64,000 bases of DNA, taken from assembly GCF_024971095.1 (NCBI RefSeq), contig NZ_CP069717.1, positions 310,001-374,000 of the forward strand, read 5' to 3'. The translations under genes and the position numbers were made by a program. This DNA comes from Microbacterium neungamense (GTDB lineage Bacteria > Actinomycetota > Actinomycetes > Actinomycetales > Microbacteriaceae). Each line of letters starts with the position of its first letter. The first letter of the stretch is position 1. Shown one piece after another: positions 10,128 to 18,377 of this stretch. Below the pieces are notes generated by a model. The model worked only from the letters and a program-made list of their open reading frames with translations. It did no database searches and had not been told where the DNA came from.

Positions 10128-10133
10128 GGTGAG

Positions 10134-11627
10134 GTGACAGTGTACGTCTCGGCTTTCGACCTGTTCTCCATCGGGGTAGGACCGTCGAGTTCCCACACCG
10201 TCGGCCCGATGCGGGCCGGCCTGGACTTCGCCGCGCGCCTCGGCGCGAGCGGCGTCCTCGACCGGGTCGCCCGTGTCACGTGCGACCTGTACGGCTCGCT
10301 CGGTGCGACCGGGATCGGCCACGGCACCCCGGATGCCGTCGTCGCCGGCCTGCAGGGGCTCGCGCCCGAGACCTGCGACCCCGCCGACGTGCGCGCCGCC
10401 TGGACGGACTGGCCGGAGGGGCAGCCGCTGCGGCTCGCCGGCATCCGCCCCATCGCCTTCGCGAAGGACGACATCGTGTTCGCGCCGCGCACGCGGCTCC
10501 CCGGGCATCCGAACGCGATGACGCTGCGCGCGACGGATGCCGACGGCGCGACCCTGGCCGAGGAGACGTACTACTCCATCGGCGGCGGGTTCATCCGGCG
10601 CGAGGGCGAGGAGCCGCAGCTGGCCCGCGCCGAGCTGCCCTACCCCTACGACGACGCGGCGTCGCTGCTGGCCCTCTGCGACGAGCACGGGCTGTCCATC
10701 GCCGAGCTCGCGCGGAAGAACGAGACCGCCTTCCGCAGCGAGGAGGAGGTCGCCGCCGGGCTGGACGCGATCTGGGACGCGATGGCGGCCTGCGTCGAGG
10801 CGGGCCTGCACACCGAGGGCACGCTGCCCGGCATCCTGAAGGTCAAGCGGCGGGCATCCGACATCCGCGCGCAGCTGGAGGCGTCCGAGTCGGAGGGGCA
10901 CCGCGAGCTGCCGGGCGAGTGGCTGGGCGCGTTCGCGCTCGCCGTGAACGAGGAGAACGCGGCGGGCGGGCGGGTGGTCACCGCCCCGACCAATGGCGCG
11001 GCCGGAATCCTGCCCGCGGTGGCGATGTACTGGTGGCGGTTCCTCGCCGATTCCGGCCTCGGGGCCGGCAACGCGGTGACCCCCTACGGCGAGCTGGTCG
11101 GCAGCGCCCTGCTCGGGTTCCGCGGCAGCGCGGCCGAGGTCGCCGACGCCGCGCTCTCGGCGCAGGAGCGGGCCGAGGCGAATCGCCGGCGGGGCATCCG
11201 CCGCTTCCTGCTCACCGCGACCGCGCTCGGCTCGCTGTTCAAGGCGAACGCCTCGATCTCGGGGGCGGAGGGCGGATGCCAGGCCGAGGTCGGCTCCGCC
11301 TGCGCGATGGCGGCGGGCGGGCTGACCGCGGTGATGGGCGGCACGAACCGGCAGATCGAGAACGCGGCCGAGATCGCGATGGAGCATCACCTCGGCCTCA
11401 CCTGCGACCCGATCGGCGGACTGGTCCAGATCCCGTGCATCGAGCGCAACGCGATCGCGGCGTCCACGGCGGTGACCGCTGCCCGGCTCGCGCTGCGCGG
11501 CGACGGCCATCACTACGTCTCGCTGGACGCCGTCGTGGAGACGATGCGCCAGACCGGCCTGGACATGTCGACCAAGTACAAGGAGACGAGCGAGGGCGGC
11601 CTCGCCGTCAACGTCATCGAGTGCTGA
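10134..11627 (+). CDS. sdaA: L-serine ammonia-lyase (iron-sulfur type)
   Basis: 497 residues, the single-chain form that converts L-serine to pyruvate and ammonia. The N-terminal beta domain begins with [18 protein letters not shown]. The C-terminal alpha domain has [22 protein letters not shown] and [19 protein letters not shown], whose cysteines fit the ligands of the catalytic 4Fe-4S cluster. Length and motifs are complete. The GTG start follows a TAGGCT hexamer at six-base spacing, suggesting a leaderless message. It stands alone, with the rhodanese upstream and a damaged tetR downstream. Confidence 0.95.
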   Translation: MTVYVSAFDLFSIGVGPSSSHTVGPMRAGLDFAARLGASGVLDRVARVTCDLYGSLGATGIGHGTPDAVVAGLQGLAPETCDPADVRAAWTDWPEGQPLRLAGIRPIAFAKDDIVFAPRTRLPGHPNAMTLRATDADGATLAEETYYSIGGGFIRREGEEPQLARAELPYPYDDAASLLALCDEHGLSIAELARKNETAFRSEEEVAAGLDAIWDAMAACVEAGLHTEGTLPGILKVKRRASDIRAQLEASESEGHRELPGEWLGAFALAVNEENAAGGRVVTAPTNGAAGILPAVAMYWWRFLADSGLGAGNAVTPYGELVGSALLGFRGSAAEVADAALSAQERAEANRRRGIRRFLLTATALGSLFKANASISGAEGGCQAEVGSACAMAAGGLTAVMGGTNRQIENAAEIAMEHHLGLTCDPIGGLVQIPCIERNAIAASTAVTAARLALRGDGHHYVSLDAVVETMRQTGLDMSTKYKETSEGGLAVNVIEC

Positions 11628-11648
11628 CCCGCCCGGCCGGCCGCGCCG

Positions 11649-11654
11649 TAGGCT
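11649..11654 (+). promoter_or_regulatory. -10 hexamer TAGGCT of truncated tetR
   Basis: TAGGCT is followed by six bases and the ATG at 11661. It is the same arrangement as sdaA and is probably still active, driving the remaining permease. Confidence 0.55.
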
Positions 11655-11660
11655 GACGTC

Positions 11661-11816
11661 ATGACCACCAGGCGCGGACGAGGGCGGCCCCGCGGGGAGT
11701 CCGACGCGCGCCAGCGGATCGCCGCGGCGGCCGTGCACGAGTTCGGCGAGCACGGCTACGAGCCCGCCACCATCCGCGCGATCGCCGCCCGCGCCGGCGT
11801 CGACCCGGCGCTGGTG
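11661..11816 (+). pseudogene. TetR-family regulator, N-terminal remnant
   Basis: The first 52 residues are a normal TetR DNA-binding domain: RIAAAAVHEFGEHGYEPATI and then RAIAARAGVDPALV, which is where the family normally continues HHYFG. Instead the frame runs into the end of an ABC ATPase gene read in another frame. The ligand-binding domain is gone. The original order was presumably tetR - ATPase - permease. Confidence 0.85.
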
Positions 11817-12078
11817 CGACCGGCTGCTGCTCATGCGCGAGGGCCGGATCATCGCGGACATCACCCCGCAGGCGATGCTCGAGGAGACGGGGGAGCGGGA
11901 CGCGGAGGCGGCGTGCCTCGCCCTGATCGCCCGGGACACGGCCGCGCAACGCAGCGCCCCCACCGGCCGCAGCGCCCTCACCGGCCGCGACGCCCTCACC
12001 GGCCGCGACGCGCCCCGGCCTCGCGATGCACAGCCCCGGCGTGAACGCGCCGCTCGCGCAGGGAGGGAGGAGCGATGA
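11815..12078 (+). pseudogene. ABC exporter ATPase, C-terminal remnant
   Basis: From CDRLLLMREGRIIAD onward this is the H-loop-to-end portion of a drug-type ABC ATPase (family pattern ...CDRLLLMRxGRIIADxTP). Walker A, signature and Walker B are all missing. The tail contains three 18-base tandem copies (about 11961-12014) encoding ALTGRD-type repeats. The stop overlaps the permease start by ATGA. The junction with tetR falls within GTGC at 11814-11817, so a deletion of roughly 1.2 kb is inferred from the missing parts. Confidence 0.8.
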
Positions 12079-12809
12079 ACCCGCGACGCACGCTCGCCAC
12101 GGCGGGACGCGTGCTGCACCAGCTGCGCCACGACCCGCGCTCGATCGCCCTGATGCTCGTCGCACCGAGCCTGCTGGTGGGCCTGTTCGCCTGGCTGTTC
12201 GCGGATCAGGAGGGCGTGTTCGACCGGTTCGGCGGGCCGATCCTGGCACTGTTCCCCTTCATCGTGATGTTCCTGCTCACCTCGATCACGACCCTGCGCG
12301 AGCGCCGCTCCGGCACGCTGGAGCGGCTGATGACCACGCCGCTGGGCAAGGCGGACTTCATCCTCGGCTACGCCCTCGCGTTCGGGATGATGGCGATCCT
12401 GCAGGCCGTGGTCACGGTGGCGTTCGCCGTCGGCGTGTGCGGCCTCGAGGTGGACGGCCCGATCTGGCAGCTCGGGCTCGTCGCCGTCGTCGACGCCCTG
12501 CTCGGCACGGCACTCGGCCTGCTGGCGAGCGCCTTCGCGCAGACCGAGTTCCAGGCGGTGCAGTTCATGCCGCTGCTCGTGTTCCCGCAGATCATCCTCG
12601 GCGGACTCTCCGTGCCGCGCGAGGACATGCCCGACGTGCTGCACGCCGTCTCGGACTGGCTGCCGCTCAGCCACGCGATCGACGCCATCCAGGCGGTCGC
12701 CGCGGGCGACGAGGGGTGGGAGGTCGGTGAACCGCTCCTCATCGTCGGCGCATTCGCCGTCGTCTTCCTCGTGCTCGCGCCGCTCACGCTGCGGCGGCGG
12801 ACGCCGTAG
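12075..12809 (+). CDS. ABC-2 type transporter permease
   Basis: 244 residues with about six hydrophobic segments (first near residues 25-45, last near 220-240) and the ABC-2 motif ITTLRERRSGTLERLMTTPLG before the second membrane block. It is the membrane half of an exporter of drug or lipid type. It overlaps the ATPase remnant and is complete, but the ATPase beside it has lost its nucleotide site. The permease is therefore probably orphaned unless another ATPase substitutes. Confidence 0.88.
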   Translation: MNPRRTLATAGRVLHQLRHDPRSIALMLVAPSLLVGLFAWLFADQEGVFDRFGGPILALFPFIVMFLLTSITTLRERRSGTLERLMTTPLGKADFILGYALAFGMMAILQAVVTVAFAVGVCGLEVDGPIWQLGLVAVVDALLGTALGLLASAFAQTEFQAVQFMPLLVFPQIILGGLSVPREDMPDVLHAVSDWLPLSHAIDAIQAVAAGDEGWEVGEPLLIVGAFAVVFLVLAPLTLRRRTP

Positions 12810-12953
12810 CCGGATGCCGCGACCGGATGCCGCGACCGGATGCCGCGACCGGATGCCGCGACCGGACGCTGAGAACGGATGCCGTGACCGGATGCCGTGA
12901 CCGGATGCCGTGACCGGATGCCGTGACCGGATGCCGTGACCGGATGCCGCCGG
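12810..12953. repeat. Tandem 13-bp repeats (CCGGATGCCGYGA)
   Basis: Four exact copies of CCGGATGCCGCGA are followed by one degenerate unit and then about six copies of the variant with GTGA instead of GCGA. The array starts on the base after the permease stop codon. It has no spacers and is not a CRISPR. The core GGATGCC is the same 7-mer that recurs all over the window. Confidence 0.9.
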
Positions 12954-13017
12954 CCGTGGCACCGACCGCACCTCTCAGACGGATGCCACGGACGGTGCGC
13001 TCCGCGGCGTCCGATCG

Positions 13018-13452
13018 TCAGTGCCCCGGACTGCGGAGCTTCTCGGCGAGGTCGCGCAGCGCCCGCAGCTCGTCGTCGGTGAGCCGCGACATCCGCTTGG
13101 CGATCGAGCGGCCGTGCACGGTGGCGACCGCGCGGAAGGCGCGCGCTCCGGCATCCGTCGCCCTGACGAGCGCGCCGCGCCCGTCCTGCGGATCCGGGCA
13201 CTTCGTGAGCAGGCCGCGCGCCACCATCCGGTCCACCAGACGCGACACGCTGGGCTGGCTGATCAGGGCTCTGGCCGTGATGTCGCGGAGCCGGGCGGTC
13301 ATCTCGGGCGCGCGCGTGACGGTGAGCAGCACGTCGTACTCCGCCTGGCTGACCTCGGCGCCGTCGAAGTCGCTCATCATCGCGGTGAACAGCTCGTGCT
13401 GAGCGCGGAAGAGGCTCTCCCACGCCTGCAGCGCGAGCTCGCGGTCGGTCAT
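13018..13452 (-). CDS. MarR-family transcriptional regulator
   Basis: 144 residues. The winged helix spans about residues 30-100, with EYDVLLTVTRAPEMTARLRD, the recognition helix SQPSVSRLVDRMVARGLL and the wing CPDPQDGRGALVRATDAG. The ATG at 13452 is preferred over upstream in-frame starts because the family begins near here and a TACGCT hexamer lies seven bases upstream. It is a cytosolic dimeric repressor; its target cannot be told. It converges on the truncated exporter locus, a plausible former target. Confidence 0.88.
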   Translation of the reverse strand: MTDRELALQAWESLFRAQHELFTAMMSDFDGAEVSQAEYDVLLTVTRAPEMTARLRDITARALISQPSVSRLVDRMVARGLLTKCPDPQDGRGALVRATDAGARAFRAVATVHGRSIAKRMSRLTDDELRALRDLAEKLRSPGH

Positions 13453-13517
13453 GGATCCCAGCGTAACGGCGGGGGAGCGCCGGCGGTCCGACGCACCGTC
13501 AGTGGTCGGCGCACAGT

Positions 13518-13551
13518 AAGGGCCGGTCGGAGAGGCTCCCGACCGGCCCTT
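13518..13551. terminator. Strong hairpin upstream of marR
   Basis: Arms AAGGGCCGGTCGG (13518-13530) and CCGACCGGCCCTT (13539-13551) pair perfectly and the 3' side ends in T. It probably terminates a transcript that once came from the region now occupied by insertion sequences. Confidence 0.65.
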
Positions 13552-13715
13552 GTCCCTTGCACCAAGAGTGTCCTGCAATCACATGCGGTGGATGCCACAG
13601 CAAACATTCACCGTGCGATCACTGTATAACGACGAGGTAACGAATGCAACGGTTTGGTCACGGAATCCGTCTGAATCGGCTGTAAGTCTCTGAAGTGGCT
13701 GGCCTGGGGTCGGCT

Positions 13716-13779
13716 GGCAGGGTGGGTGCTGGTGCTCCGTCTGGTCGTGACTCTTGAATCGCCTGGCCTCCCGCTTCGG
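13716..13779. repeat. 64-bp direct repeat, copy 1
   Basis: It is identical to 15292-15355, same orientation. Copy 2 is the 5' part of the structured non-coding region ahead of the first IS110 transposase, so copy 1 is a stranded piece of an IS110 end to the left of the IS3 element. Confidence 0.9.
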
Positions 13780-13783
13780 AAAG

Positions 13784-15284
13784 TGTCAAGGCGGGTGAGA
13801 CAGATTCCGTCAGGCGGTCTGTATGAGGGCCTCCTGTGAGGGCTGGTTGATCCAGGCGGCCTCGGGCAGCTTGGGCGCCTGGGGTCGGCGGTGGCCGAAG
13901 CGCTCGGGACGGGCGGCGTAGGCCGCGTCCAGGGTGGCCTGGCGCTGGGCGCGGACCTGCCCGGCGGTGCCGAAGTGGACGCTGGCGGGGGTGTGCAGCC
14001 CGATCCCGCAGTGGCGGTGCTCGTGGTTGTAGTAGGCGAAGAACTGCTCGGCGAACGCGCCGGCGTCGGCCAGGGACCCGAAGCGCTCGGGGAAGACCGG
14101 GGCGTACTTCAGCGTCTTGAACGCCGCCTCGCTGTAAGGGTTGTCGTTCGACACGTGCGGGCGGGAGTGCGACCTGGCCACCCCGAGGTCGACGAGCAGC
14201 TGAGCGACCGGTTTGGAGGTCATCGAGGTCCCGCGGTCGGCGTGGATCGCCTCCGGCACGCCATGGATGCCCATGGCGTGCTCGAGCAGGTTCTTGGCGA
14301 TCTCGGCGTCCTCGCGGGCCGCGATGGTCCAGCCCACGACGAACCTGGAGAAGATGTCGAGCACGACGTACAGGTCGTAGTACACGCCCCGCTCCGGCCC
14401 CTTGAGCTTTGTGATGTCCCAACTCCACACCTGCCCCGGCGCCGTCGCGACGAGCTCGGGCCGGGTCCGGGGCGGGTGGCTCGCCTGCCGGCGCCGTTCC
14501 CCGGCCATGTCGTGCTCGCGCAGGATCCGGTGCATCGTGGACATCGAGCACAGGTAGGTGCCCTCGTCCAGCAGCGTGGCCCAGACCTGGGCGACCGACT
14601 TGTCCGCGAACCGCTGGCTGGTCAACACGGCCAGCACGTGGGCCCGCTCGGCGGCGGACAGCTTGTTCGCCGGTGCCGGCCGCGGTGTCCGTGGACGTGG
14701 CGGTGGCGGGTTCTTGGCCCGGTAGTGACTGGCGCGGGAGCGACCCAGCAGCGCGCACGCAGCCGCGGTGCCGACGTGCTCGGCCAGCCCGTCGACGGCC
14801 GGGTTGATCACCGCGGCGACCGCGGCGGCTTGTCCGCGCTCTCGGAGAGCGTCTCCAAGAGCGCGTGTGCTTTTCCCATCAGGTCCAGCGCCGCCCTGGT
14901 CTTGGCCAGCTCGGCCTCGGCCTTCTCCGCCCGGGCCCGTAGCGCCTGCAGCTCCCGCTCGCGCCGGTCCCGCGGCTTGCTGCCCAGCCCGGACAGCGAG
15001 CCGGCGGCCGCGGCCTTGCGCCACTCGATGATGTGGGAGGTGTACAGGCCCTCCCGGCGCAGGATCTCCCCACGCCCAGAGCGGTCCGCGGCGTCGTACT
15101 CGGCCAGGATCGCCGCTTTGAACTCGGCGGTGAACGTCCGCCTCTTGGGCCGGTCAGCACGAGGAGCCATAGCCCCATCATCGGTGCCGACGTCAGCAAC
15201 CGTCATCGTCATCTCAGTATTGGTCCGTTCTCGCCCCGTGCAGTGCGAAGGTCAGCAGTGCTGGTGTCTCACCCCATCCTGACG
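13784..15284 (-). mobile_element. IS3-family insertion sequence
   Basis: About 1.5 kb. The ends are imperfect inverted repeats: TGTCAAGGCGGGTGAGACA at 13784-13802 matches the complement of the segment ending at 15284 (CGTCAGGATGGGGTGAGACA), sharing GGGTGAGACA (or GGTGAGACA) and GTCA. The element carries overlapping orfA and orfB. No clear short target duplication is seen next to these ends, so the exact ends are uncertain by a few bases. Confidence 0.8.
13810..15212 (-). CDS. IS3-family transposase OrfA-OrfB (by -1 frameshift)
   Basis: OrfA (15212 to 14808, 134 residues) has the helix-turn-helix FTAEFKAAILAEYD...SHIIEWRK and a leucine-rich coiled coil. OrfB continues in the -1 frame to 13810 and has the rve integrase domain with the DDE residues in WSWDITKLKG, HADRGTSMTS and SNDNPYSEAAFKTLKY. 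The slippery heptamer G GGA AAA lies at 14871-14877 (complement) in correct phase. After slipping, the fusion reads ...DLMGK-STRALGDALRERG, giving about 465 residues. All catalytic parts are intact, so the element may be active. Confidence 0.9.
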
Positions 15285-15290
15285 CACGGG

Positions 15291-15412
15291 GGGCAGGGTG
15301 GGTGCTGGTGCTCCGTCTGGTCGTGACTCTTGAATCGCCTGGCCTCCCGCTTCGGCGGGGTGCCTTTCCCAGGATCTGTCCGGCCGGGTGGGTGCCGGCG
15401 CCGACCCTGCCC
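15291..15412 (+). ncRNA. Candidate bridge RNA / structured end of first IS110 element
   Basis: The segment 15291-15312 (GGGCAGGGTGGGTGCTGG...) can pair with 15391-15412 (...GCCGGCGCCGACCCTGCCC) through about 20 base pairs counting G-U. This leaves a roughly 78-base internal region with further GC hairpins. It lies directly upstream of the IS110 transposase, where the IS110 group encodes its target/donor-specifying bridge RNA. RNA identity is inferred from position and fold, not shown. Confidence 0.45.
15292..15355. repeat. 64-bp direct repeat, copy 2
   Basis: Exact copy of 13716-13779. It starts a few bases after the right end of the IS3 element, so the two copies bracket that element. Confidence 0.9.
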
Positions 15413-15546
15413 ACTCCGATGGCTTGATCAGAAGCTTGCCCGACCGTTCACGGCGGTCGTGGCCCATTACAGGCCTGCCTCGAAGTGACCATTCCCGGGT
15501 CGACGCCAGCAGTGACGTCAACCCAGTGGAGAGGATCACGGTCACC

Positions 15547-16614
15547 ATGACCATCGTCGCAAACACGTTCGCGTATGTCATCGGCGCGGACACCCATTCC
15601 AGAACACACACTCTCGCCGTGCTCGACGCGCGCACTGGCGCCAGAGTGGACACTCGGACCTTCCCGACGACGCCGGCGGGATTATCACGCGCGGTCGCGT
15701 GGATCGCTCGGCGCACCAGCGGGCTGGCCGATGTGCTCGTAACGATCGAGGGCGTCGGCTCGTATGGCGCCCGGCTCGCGAGAGCATGCCAGGACGCCGG
15801 CTACCGGGTCGTGGAGTCGTTCCCGACAGCGGCACGTGAACGTCGCGGACGAGGCAAGAGCGACGAGATCGACGCGGAACTGATCGCCCGCTCCGTGCTC
15901 GGCGTCGATGCCGACAACCTCCGTGATCCGCGTCAGGACGCGGGAGTCCGCGCGGCGCTGCGGGTGCTGATCGGCGCCCGCGACCTCATCAACCTCGAAC
16001 GCACCAGGTCGATCAACGCCTTGACCGCGCTGCTTCGAACGGTCGACCTCGGCATCGACGCCCGCGCCTCGCTCACCAAGAAGCAGCTCGCGGCGATCGA
16101 GTCCTGGCGCACGCGACAGGAGGACCTCGCGACCGCGACAGCCCGCCGGGAAGCGATCCGGCTGGCCCGACGGGTTGCCGTCTGCGATGAGGACCTCGCT
16201 GCTAACCGTGACGAGATCACCGCGCTGGTCGCCGCCAGCGACGCCGCAATCCTGCTCGACGAGCCCGGGATCGGCGCGATCAACGCGGCCGTGATCATCG
16301 CCGCCTGGTCACACCCCGGCCGGGTCCGCTCCGAAGCAGCGTTCGCCGTGCTCGCCGGCGTCAGTCCCGTGCCCGCCTCGAGCGGAAACACCACCCGTCA
16401 TCGCCTCAACCGAGGAGGCGACAGGCGTCTGAACAGAGCCTTATCGTCGATCGCGCTGACCCGAATGTCGCACCACCCGCCGACCCGCGCCTACGTCGAA
16501 CGCCGACGAGCCGAAGGACGCACCACCAAGGAAATCCGCCGCTCACTCAAGCGATACATAGCCCGCCAGCTCTACCGCCGCCTCAGCGAGCAGAGCGGAC
16601 TTGACAACACATAG
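15547..16614 (+). CDS. IS110-family transposase (first element)
   Basis: 355 residues. The N-terminal DEDD (RuvC-like) domain shows YVIGADTHSRTHTLAVLDA, VTIEGVGSYGARLARA and RGKSDEIDAELIAR. The C-terminal transposase_20 domain has LLDEPGIGAINAAVIIA and VSPVPASSGNTTRHRLNRGG, with the conserved catalytic serine region. The ATG at 15547 follows GGAGAGGATCACGGTCACC. Complete in length. Upstream 255 bases are non-coding and structured; downstream is a non-coding stretch shared with the second, oppositely oriented IS110 element. Confidence 0.93.
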   Translation: MTIVANTFAYVIGADTHSRTHTLAVLDARTGARVDTRTFPTTPAGLSRAVAWIARRTSGLADVLVTIEGVGSYGARLARACQDAGYRVVESFPTAARERRGRGKSDEIDAELIARSVLGVDADNLRDPRQDAGVRAALRVLIGARDLINLERTRSINALTALLRTVDLGIDARASLTKKQLAAIESWRTRQEDLATATARREAIRLARRVAVCDEDLAANRDEITALVAASDAAILLDEPGIGAINAAVIIAAWSHPGRVRSEAAFAVLAGVSPVPASSGNTTRHRLNRGGDRRLNRALSSIALTRMSHHPPTRAYVERRRAEGRTTKEIRRSLKRYIARQLYRRLSEQSGLDNT

Positions 16615-16901
16615 AAGCATCCTGGGTTTCGTTTGACTCGCCCCGGCGTGTCCGGTATTCGTAGCCTTGCCGGACGACATGACCCGGATGGTCATTACCA
16701 CGATGGCCCCTCCCCGAGATCGTCACGGGAGGGGCGATCTCGGGGGTCAGGTGCGCGCGCAGCGCGCGGCTCGCACTCTTAGTGCCAACCGTGTGGAGAA
16801 GCAGCGGTCTGGGAACAGCGGTCTCGATCGAGTTGTCATAACGGCAGAGCCGGAACGGGCAGCGACGCAGCACTCAGTGGTGGGTGATGCTCCTATGGAT
16901 G
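16615..16901. other. Non-coding stretch between two facing IS110 genes
   Basis: It contains the right ends of both elements. A strong inverted repeat CCCCGAGATCG (16712-16722) and CGATCTCGGGG (16735-16745) could terminate both transposase transcripts. GCTCCTATG at 16889-16897 recurs at 18048-18056 and may mark an element boundary or target core. No gene is supported. Confidence 0.6.
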
Positions 16902-17957
16902 TCAAGTGGTGAGGGCGGTGTAGATCTCGCGGGCGATGAGGCGTTTGAGGCAGCGGATGATGTCCTTCTTCGAGAGGCCCTCGGTGGTGCGTCGGGCGGC
17001 GTAAGCGCGGGTTCTGGGATCCCAGCGGAGCCGGCAGAGCACGATGCGGTAGAGCGCGGCGTTCGCGTGGCGGTCGCCGCCGCGGTTGAGGCGGTGTCGG
17101 TGGGTTTTGCCTGATGAGGCGGGGATGGGCGCGACGCCGCAGAGCATCGCGAATGCGGCTTCGGAACGGAGCCGGCCGGGGTTCTCGCCAGCGGTGACGA
17201 GCAGTTGCCCGGCGACATCGGCGCCGACCCCGTTGAGGGCGAGCAGCCGCGGGTTGATGTCCGCGACGAGAGGGTCGATGAGTGCGTCGAGTTCGGCGAT
17301 CTCGGCGGTCAGCGACTGGTGGCGGCGTGCGAGAGCGCGCAGCGCGATCTTCGATGCCTGCTCGGGTTCGTCGGCGCGTGTGGTGTCGGGACGTGCAGCG
17401 GCACATACCTCGATCAGCTCCCGGTCTGACAGCCCCCGCAACCGTTCGCGGAGCGCGTCGGGTGCGGTGACGATGATCGCCTTCATCCGGCGTTGACAGT
17501 CGGCGCGCTGGGTCACGGCGCTGCGCCTGGCGATCCGCAGATTGCGGAGCGCTTCCACCTTCCCTGCTCGGTCCTTCGGGATCCCCGATCGTGTGCCTGC
17601 CAACGCTGCCCGGGCGGCAGCTTCCGCGTCCAGCGGGTCGGACTTACCGGCAAAGCGCCGCGACTTCCGGTCCGGTCGGTCCACTTCCCGCAGCTCGACA
17701 CCCGCAGCGCGCAGGTGACGGGCAAGACCGGCACCGTATGCGCCGGTGCCCTCGATCCCCGCGATCACGAGCACACCGAACGCACACGCCCAACTCAGCA
17801 ACGCGGCATAACCGGAACGATTCGCGGGGAACTGCGCGCTCCCGAGCAGCCGGCCGGTGGTGTCGATGACCGCCGCGGTGTGGGAATCGCCATGCGTGTC
17901 GATACCCGCCACGATCATGACCTGGTCCTGCTGCTCTTCTCGTGCGATGGTGGTCAT
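16902..17957 (-). CDS. IS110-family transposase (second element)
   Basis: 351 residues, only distantly similar to the first copy, so it is a different IS. It has the DEDD domain (MIVAGIDTHGDSHTAAVIDT, VIAGIEGTGAYGAGLAR, FAGKSDPLDAEAAAR) and a transposase_20 domain (LLALNGVGADVAGQLLV, GVAPIPASSGKTHRHRLNRG). The start at 17957 is chosen because GAGGAAGGGA lies upstream; a downstream ATG (MIVAGIDTH) is the alternative. It is convergent with the first IS110 gene and about 290 bases from it. Confidence 0.93.
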   Translation of the reverse strand: MTTIAREEQQDQVMIVAGIDTHGDSHTAAVIDTTGRLLGSAQFPANRSGYAALLSWACAFGVLVIAGIEGTGAYGAGLARHLRAAGVELREVDRPDRKSRRFAGKSDPLDAEAAARAALAGTRSGIPKDRAGKVEALRNLRIARRSAVTQRADCQRRMKAIIVTAPDALRERLRGLSDRELIEVCAAARPDTTRADEPEQASKIALRALARRHQSLTAEIAELDALIDPLVADINPRLLALNGVGADVAGQLLVTAGENPGRLRSEAAFAMLCGVAPIPASSGKTHRHRLNRGGDRHANAALYRIVLCRLRWDPRTRAYAARRTTEGLSKKDIIRCLKRLIAREIYTALTT

Positions 17958-18065
17958 CGCCGTCCCTTCCTCTCAACTCTCCGATCGGACGGCACGCACC
18001 ATCCGAGAGCGAGCGGACAAGACAGTGATGGGTGCCTGCTGGCACAGGCTCCTATGAGGTCACAA

Positions 18066-18207
18066 CCCTCGCACGGTGAGTGCATGGCAGCCCCGCAGCG
18101 ATCGAACGACAGATCGCGTTCAAGACCCGTAGTCAGTCAGTCGCTGAGTCAGGACAACCGCTGCGGGGCTCCCACCACCATCATCACTGTCAGTCTCTAT
18201 GCGAGGG
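18066..18207 (-). ncRNA. Candidate bridge RNA of second IS110 element
   Basis: Two nested perfect inverted repeats lie 5' of the transposase: CCCTCGCA (18066-18073) with TGCGAGGG (18200-18207), enclosing AGCCCCGCAGCG (18089-18100) with CGCTGCGGGGCT (18159-18170). The span of about 142 bases, the internal loops and the position upstream of an IS110 recombinase are as expected for a bridge RNA. If the 9-bp GCTCCTATG at 18048 marks the element end instead, the fold would lie just outside. Confidence 0.45.
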
Positions 18208-18377
18208 ACCACCGCGTAGGGACCACATCGCAGCGACGTTGGCAGCGTTCTACTGTCGGTGCAGCTCCGAGAATGCCCACTGCGCTCTAGCCTCTAACTA
18301 CGGCTCCGTGGGGGACGTTCACCTTCTGAAACATTACGAAGGACTGGGTGTCTCCGGACATTCGGGCCGTCGAGCTG
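18208..18377. other. Gene-free stretch between IS110 flank and cueP
   Basis: I see no gene, clear promoter or hairpin here. It is somewhat richer in A+T than its surroundings and probably holds the left boundary of the copper segment. Confidence 0.4.

Noticed and set aside
12810..12953. Possible CRISPR or replication iterons
   Set aside because: 13-bp units without spacers; no initiator gene, no A+T-rich segment nearby.
10065..12971. Minus-strand open frame of 968 codons
   Set aside because: Antisense to sdaA and the permease, both firmly identified; composition is that of a shadow frame.
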